Shown: one piece after another, positions 13,810 through 16,537 of the stretch
How positions within the stretch are numbered: position 1 is the stretch's first letter
Layout of the letters: every line of letters starts with the position of its first letter
The notes under the pieces: generated by a model
What the model was told of the DNA's origin: nothing
What the model saw: only the letters and a program-made list of their open reading frames with translations
Database searches by the model: none
Assembly (NCBI GenBank): GCA_023146355.1
Contig: JAGLCH010000289.1
Coordinates: 1 to 16,537 of the forward strand
Direction of reading: 5' to 3'
Length of the DNA stretch: 16,537 nucleotides
Source: Bacteriovoracaceae bacterium
Lineage (GTDB): Bacteria > Bdellovibrionota > Bacteriovoracia > Bacteriovoracales > Bacteriovoracaceae
Position numbers and translations under genes: made by a program

Positions 13810-13827
13810 AGCAAGAGTCGTGCCAAG
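13810..13827 (-). promoter_or_regulatory. Sigma-54 (RpoN) promoter, -24/-12 element
   Basis: On the minus strand the sequence TTGGCACGACTCTTGCT matches every fixed position of the sigma-54 core YTGGCACG-N4-TTGCW, with GG and GC in correct register and T-rich sequence after it. The predicted start is near 13800, with transcription leftward toward the metalloprotease gene (leader of about 260 bases) or a short RNA. Sigma-54 promoters need an ATP-driven activator bound upstream; repeated TGACACC boxes lie 110-170 bases upstream. A random exact match in a window this size is very unlikely. Confidence 0.82.
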
Positions 13828-13921
13828 TTTCATCATAAATGCATTTTATAGAAACTTTTTCAAGAAGCACGGACTTAGGGGGTATTAGCTATACTTATCG
13901 CCTTTATTAGCGTCAGCTTAT

Positions 13922-13969
13922 TGACACCTCTTCTGACGTATTTGACACCCTTTATTTGCACTGGTGTCA
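13922..13969. promoter_or_regulatory. Three TGACACC boxes, candidate regulator-binding array
   Basis: TGACACC occurs at 13922-13928 and 13943-13949 and inverted (GGTGTCA) at 13963-13969. The start-to-start spacing is 21 and 20 bases, about two helical turns, so bound dimers would sit on one DNA face. The second and third copies form an inverted repeat with a 13-base gap. The position fits an enhancer for the sigma-54 promoter on the minus strand, and also fits activator sites for the amylase promoter on the plus strand. Confidence 0.55.
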
Positions 13970-14005
13970 TACTGTCAGTGAGAATGGGGCCACAACGCTT
14001 TCGCC

Positions 14006-14011
14006 TATAAA
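14006..14011 (+). promoter_or_regulatory. Candidate -10 element of the amylase promoter
   Basis: TATAAA (5 of 6) would place the transcript start near 14018, with a leader of about 70 bases to the amylase ATG. No good -35 hexamer lies 16-18 bases upstream, which suggests an activator-dependent promoter using the TGACACC boxes centred at about -52, -73 and -94. Confidence 0.4.
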
Positions 14012-14089
14012 ATTTCTACTCTGTTTGTTTCAAGCTTGCTGTAATGTGTTATCATTGTTGTCTGACAGAAAAACAAGGACCGAACAAAG

Positions 14090-15763
14090 ATGAGTAAGAT
14101 ACTTTTACTATTATTGTTAGCTTTAATGCCAGTTTTTGGACTTCACGCTTCAGAAAATCCAGTTATACTTCAGTCATTCTATTGGTATATACCTGATGCA
14201 AATACTGAAAATGAAATCCCTGAATCCAATATGTGGAATTACATCGCGGATGAAATGGCGCCTCAATTTAAAGAAGATGGTTTTTCCCATATCTGGCTTC
14301 CACCAACAGGGAAGGCCTTTAGCCCCGTCGGCCAAGGCCACAATGTAGGGTATGCTGTCTATGATCACTATGACCTTGGTGAATTTCACCAAATGGGTCA
14401 TATTCGAACCAAATACGGAACAAAGAAAGAGCTTCACCGCGCAGTAGATGCTCTTCACGATAATGGCCTTAAGGTAATCGCCGATATTGTAATGAATCAT
14501 ATTCTAGGGGCCTATCGCTCCTCTCCAATACCCTATTCATACGCCTTTAAGCACCATGAAAATGACTATATTGAAGTCTTTTACAACGGATATGTTAATG
14601 CCTTTGTAGACTTCGATTTTAACAAACCTAATGATCCAGCTCCAAGAAATGGTGTCTATTCAGATTTTGTCTGGAGCGCAGAGCACTTTGATGGACTAGA
14701 GTCCTATAGTAATAGCTACCTCTTTGAAGGGAAGCAAGTTGACAAGGTCATTGATCTAGGAGATCTCACTAGTCTTCCTCACTATGAGCAAGAACTTTAT
14801 AAGAAGCTTCGTTCCGATGTCATTTTGGGAATTGATTACGACCTCCAGCATCCAGAGGTTCAGTCAGAGATGCTCACTTGGAGTAAGTGGCTTGTGGATG
14901 AAGTAGGATTCGATGGCTTTAGAGTGGATGCTCTTCGTCACCTTCATATCCCATTTGTTACACGTTGGGCCGATGAAATGAGGGACCACATGAAGTCCAT
15001 AGGCAAAGAAGATGGCCTCCAGATGTTTGGTGAGTTTTGGGATGGTTGGGCCGATCGCCTCAATGCCTTTCTTACTGGAAACCCTGAAGGCAATGATCTC
15101 CTCTACAGTCACAGACGGCCTTCAAGAGACTATGCAGGTATCGCAGAAAGCATGGATCTTTTTGACGTTCCGCTACACTTTGATTTTCAAAAAGTGGCAA
15201 AGGAGAATAATAGCTTCCCTATTACTCGTATGATAGATCTTCCGGATCGTGGACTACTAGCTAAAAACCCCACAAAAGCAGTAACCTTCGTAGACAATCA
15301 CGACACAGTTCCAACGCAAGAGCTCGCAAGTTATATCCCCCTCCATACAAAGATTCAGGCCTATACCTTTATTCTTCTACACCAATATGGAACACCAACT
15401 GTATTCTATCGCGATATGTATAAAGGTAATTTTATCTCACAGTTTGAAAATAACGCTAAAGACTATCTCAACTATCATTTGAAGTCTCTGCTAAAACTGC
15501 GCAAGAACTATGCCTACGGACACGGCCGCTTTTATCGCAACTATAGTAGGCCCGGAATATTAGGCTATAAGCGCGATGGTGACCGAAAGCATAAGGGCTC
15601 TGGATTGATTTATCTCATTCGTGAATACGACTCGTGGGACAACGGCATTAAGATGCCCACTGATGGTGGAGAATGGAAGCTGGCACTCGGTGACGGGAGT
15701 CTTCATAATGGGACTTTTTATCTTAACAATGATTCTGATTTTGCAGTTTGGGTAAGAAAATAA
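14090..15763 (+). CDS. Secreted alpha-amylase, glycoside hydrolase family 13 (GH13_5-like)
   Basis: The 557-residue protein has a signal peptide (MSKILLLLLLALMPVFGLHA, cleavage near A20). The start has AAGGA ten bases upstream. The GH13 barrel signatures are complete: region I DIVMNH (132-137), region II GFRVDALRH (276-284) with nucleophile D280, region III FGEFW (313-317) with acid/base E315, and region IV FVDNHD (400-405) with transition-state stabiliser D405. The opening QSFYWYIP, the YDLGEFHQMGHIRTKYGT stretch and YDLQHPEV resemble liquefying Bacillus-type amylases of subfamily 5. Domain C follows from about 470. It should hydrolyse internal alpha-1,4 bonds of starch or glycogen outside the cytoplasm. 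No starch-binding domain is evident. It stands alone with its own regulatory region, and the next gene converges on it with a 21-base gap. Confidence 0.94.
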   Translation: MSKILLLLLLALMPVFGLHASENPVILQSFYWYIPDANTENEIPESNMWNYIADEMAPQFKEDGFSHIWLPPTGKAFSPVGQGHNVGYAVYDHYDLGEFHQMGHIRTKYGTKKELHRAVDALHDNGLKVIADIVMNHILGAYRSSPIPYSYAFKHHENDYIEVFYNGYVNAFVDFDFNKPNDPAPRNGVYSDFVWSAEHFDGLESYSNSYLFEGKQVDKVIDLGDLTSLPHYEQELYKKLRSDVILGIDYDLQHPEVQSEMLTWSKWLVDEVGFDGFRVDALRHLHIPFVTRWADEMRDHMKSIGKEDGLQMFGEFWDGWADRLNAFLTGNPEGNDLLYSHRRPSRDYAGIAESMDLFDVPLHFDFQKVAKENNSFPITRMIDLPDRGLLAKNPTKAVTFVDNHDTVPTQELASYIPLHTKIQAYTFILLHQYGTPTVFYRDMYKGNFISQFENNAKDYLNYHLKSLLKLRKNYAYGHGRFYRNYSRPGILGYKRDGDRKHKGSGLIYLIREYDSWDNGIKMPTDGGEWKLALGDGSLHNGTFYLNNDSDFAVWVRK

Positions 15764-15784
15764 ATTTAAATAAATACTGAAGCA

Positions 15785-16537
15785 CTACCACCTCTCCATT
15801 TTCAAGTATCTCTTTTTGATCTCTGCCAATCGCGGAGATCGAAAGACTTCACCAACTTTATCCCAAAACTTTTCAATGAACATAGCGTTTGATTTATAGA
15901 TTTGATGTGACATTAAAAGATAATACGGCTTAGATGCAATCGGCGGATTTATGATCATAATATTCTTATGTTCAAAAAGAAGTATTTCTCCAATAACTGA
16001 GTGAATAACGGCCCCACTTCCATGCCCTAAGCTAAGCAGCTCAAAGGCCTTCTTGGGAGTCGAAACCTCATTTACCTTGATGCCTCTGTCCTTCAAAAAA
16101 CTAACTATTGAAAACCCTAACTGAGCATTAATCGTCCCCTTAAGGTTGAGAAATTTCTTTCCATCCCAGCTAATATTCGACCCTTTCTTAACGAATAGAT
16201 TGTAGTCCCCAGATTCAAACTGTCTGGAGGGATCAATCTCTCCGTTTTTTTTTGGATAGACTCCAAGCTTCTCACGCTCCAATTTATAGCTAGCAGATAT
16301 AACACCATCGACCTCTCCACTTTTTATGAAGGAGAGGCAACGCTTCCAGGGGTAGCGCACAATTTTGATATTAATATTGAGCTCTTTCTCTAGGATACGC
16401 AAAAACTCGACATAAATTCCAGGATCCTTCACCTCTCTCCCGATATCTTCTTTAATAAAGGGATGGCCATCGGCAGTGGGGATTGCCACAGAAATACTGG
16501 TAAGGGGTTTTGCCGATACACCGGAGTAAAAAAGTAT
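15785..16537 (-). CDS. Periplasmic solute-binding protein, family 3-like (5' truncated by window edge)
   Basis: The minus-strand frame stays open to the window edge and encodes at least 250 residues. A GTG at 16489 could be read as a start, but it lies inside the mature protein: 16 further codons upstream (ILFYSGVSAKPLTSIS) look like the end of a signal peptide with cleavage after SA. The body resembles family-3 (amino-acid type) binding proteins: AIPTADGHPF near the start, then GIYVEFLRILEKELNI, YPWKRCLSFIKSGEVDGVISASY, and SHQIYKSN...FIEKFWDKV near the end. Many bacteria carry stand-alone paralogues of this kind without adjacent permeases, and ligands range from amino acids to signalling roles. 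No permease is visible in the window, so neither ligand nor partner is assigned. It converges on the amylase gene. Confidence 0.8.
   Translation of the reverse strand: MLFYSGVSAKPLTSISVAIPTADGHPFIKEDIGREVKDPGIYVEFLRILEKELNINIKIVRYPWKRCLSFIKSGEVDGVISASYKLEREKLGVYPKKNGEIDPSRQFESGDYNLFVKKGSNISWDGKKFLNLKGTINAQLGFSIVSFLKDRGIKVNEVSTPKKAFELLSLGHGSGAVIHSVIGEILLFEHKNIMIINPPIASKPYYLLMSHQIYKSNAMFIEKFWDKVGEVFRSPRLAEIKKRYLKMERW

Larger units (their letters stand above)
13542..14089. other. Divergent intergenic regulatory region between protease and amylase
   Basis: No convincing gene lies in these 548 bases. A 17-codon minus-strand frame (13686-13739) is too short and lacks support. The stretch holds, from left to right: an interrupted dyad GACATT...AATGTC around CGACGTCG (13592-13615); a -10-like TATAAC on the minus strand (13636-13641); a seven-A run (13652-13658); two TCCTGATC copies with a 9-base period (13749-13765); a perfect minus-strand Shine-Dalgarno AAGGAGG (13776-13782) without a start codon in range; an exact sigma-54 promoter core (13810-13826); two TATTAGC copies 22 bases apart (13883, 13905); three TGACACC boxes (13922-13969); and TATAAA (14006-14011) facing the amylase gene. 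Confidence 0.8.

Noticed and set aside
13921..13970. TTGACA at 13921 and 13942 as ordinary -35 elements for the amylase
   Set aside because: No acceptable -10 hexamer occurs 16-18 bases downstream of either; the repeated TGACACC boxes explain them better.
15785..16489. Taking the GTG at 16489 as the true start of the solute-binding protein
   Set aside because: The frame continues to the window edge with a sequence that looks like the end of a signal peptide, so the gene is cut by the window rather than starting there.

Overview
The window is AT-rich bacterial chromosome, densely packed with genes on both strands. The gene content suggests a Gram-negative bacterium: a TonB-dependent outer-membrane receptor ending in Phe, a TonB-like protein, periplasmic binding proteins and secreted hydrolases. 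The mixture of a YejABE-type peptide importer, a VC0807-type membrane protein, secreted enzymes and several lineage-type hypothetical proteins would fit a predatory Bdellovibrionota such as the Bacteriovorax group. That placement is an inference from style; no marker gene here proves it. I see no rRNA, tRNA, CRISPR array, insertion sequence, phage gene or attachment site.

Layout. Positions 1-614 hold the end of a sensor histidine kinase overlapping a stand-alone receiver-domain response regulator. Positions 686-1418 hold a two-gene unit: a zinc-ribbon protein with four membrane spans, overlapped by 26 bases by a barstar-family protein. Positions 1472-3927 are a vitamin B12 uptake module: a cobalamin riboswitch, a BtuB-like receptor, and a TonB-like protein starting with TTG directly after the receptor stop codon. 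Positions 4078-10107 are a five-gene peptide ABC importer operon (YejB, YejE and YejA types, then two separate OppD/OppF-type ATPases), closed by a clear rho-independent terminator. Positions 10149-10936 carry a VC0807-family membrane protein with its own likely promoter. It converges on a minus-strand exported coiled-coil protein, and both stop codons lie in one 20-base palindrome. Positions 11802-12737 (minus) are a tight pair of unrecognised proteins. Positions 12774-13541 (minus) encode an exported zinc metalloprotease with a possible C-terminal sorting or anchoring tail. Positions 14090-15763 (plus) encode a secreted GH13 alpha-amylase. The window ends inside a minus-strand periplasmic solute-binding protein.

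The most interesting non-coding stretch is the 548-base divergent region between the protease and the amylase. It contains an exact sigma-54 core promoter on the minus strand, and 110-170 bases upstream of it three TGACACC boxes spaced about two helical turns apart, where an enhancer for a sigma-54 activator would sit. The same boxes lie at about -52, -73 and -94 from a -10-like TATAAA facing the amylase, so one regulator could control both secreted hydrolases. The leader downstream of the sigma-54 site is unusually long and holds a perfect Shine-Dalgarno sequence without a usable start codon.

Overall the window looks geared to nutrient capture: B12, peptides, extracellular protein and starch breakdown, and another small solute. 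I found no convincing new defence system. The barstar-like pair and the sigma-54 divergent region are the best leads.
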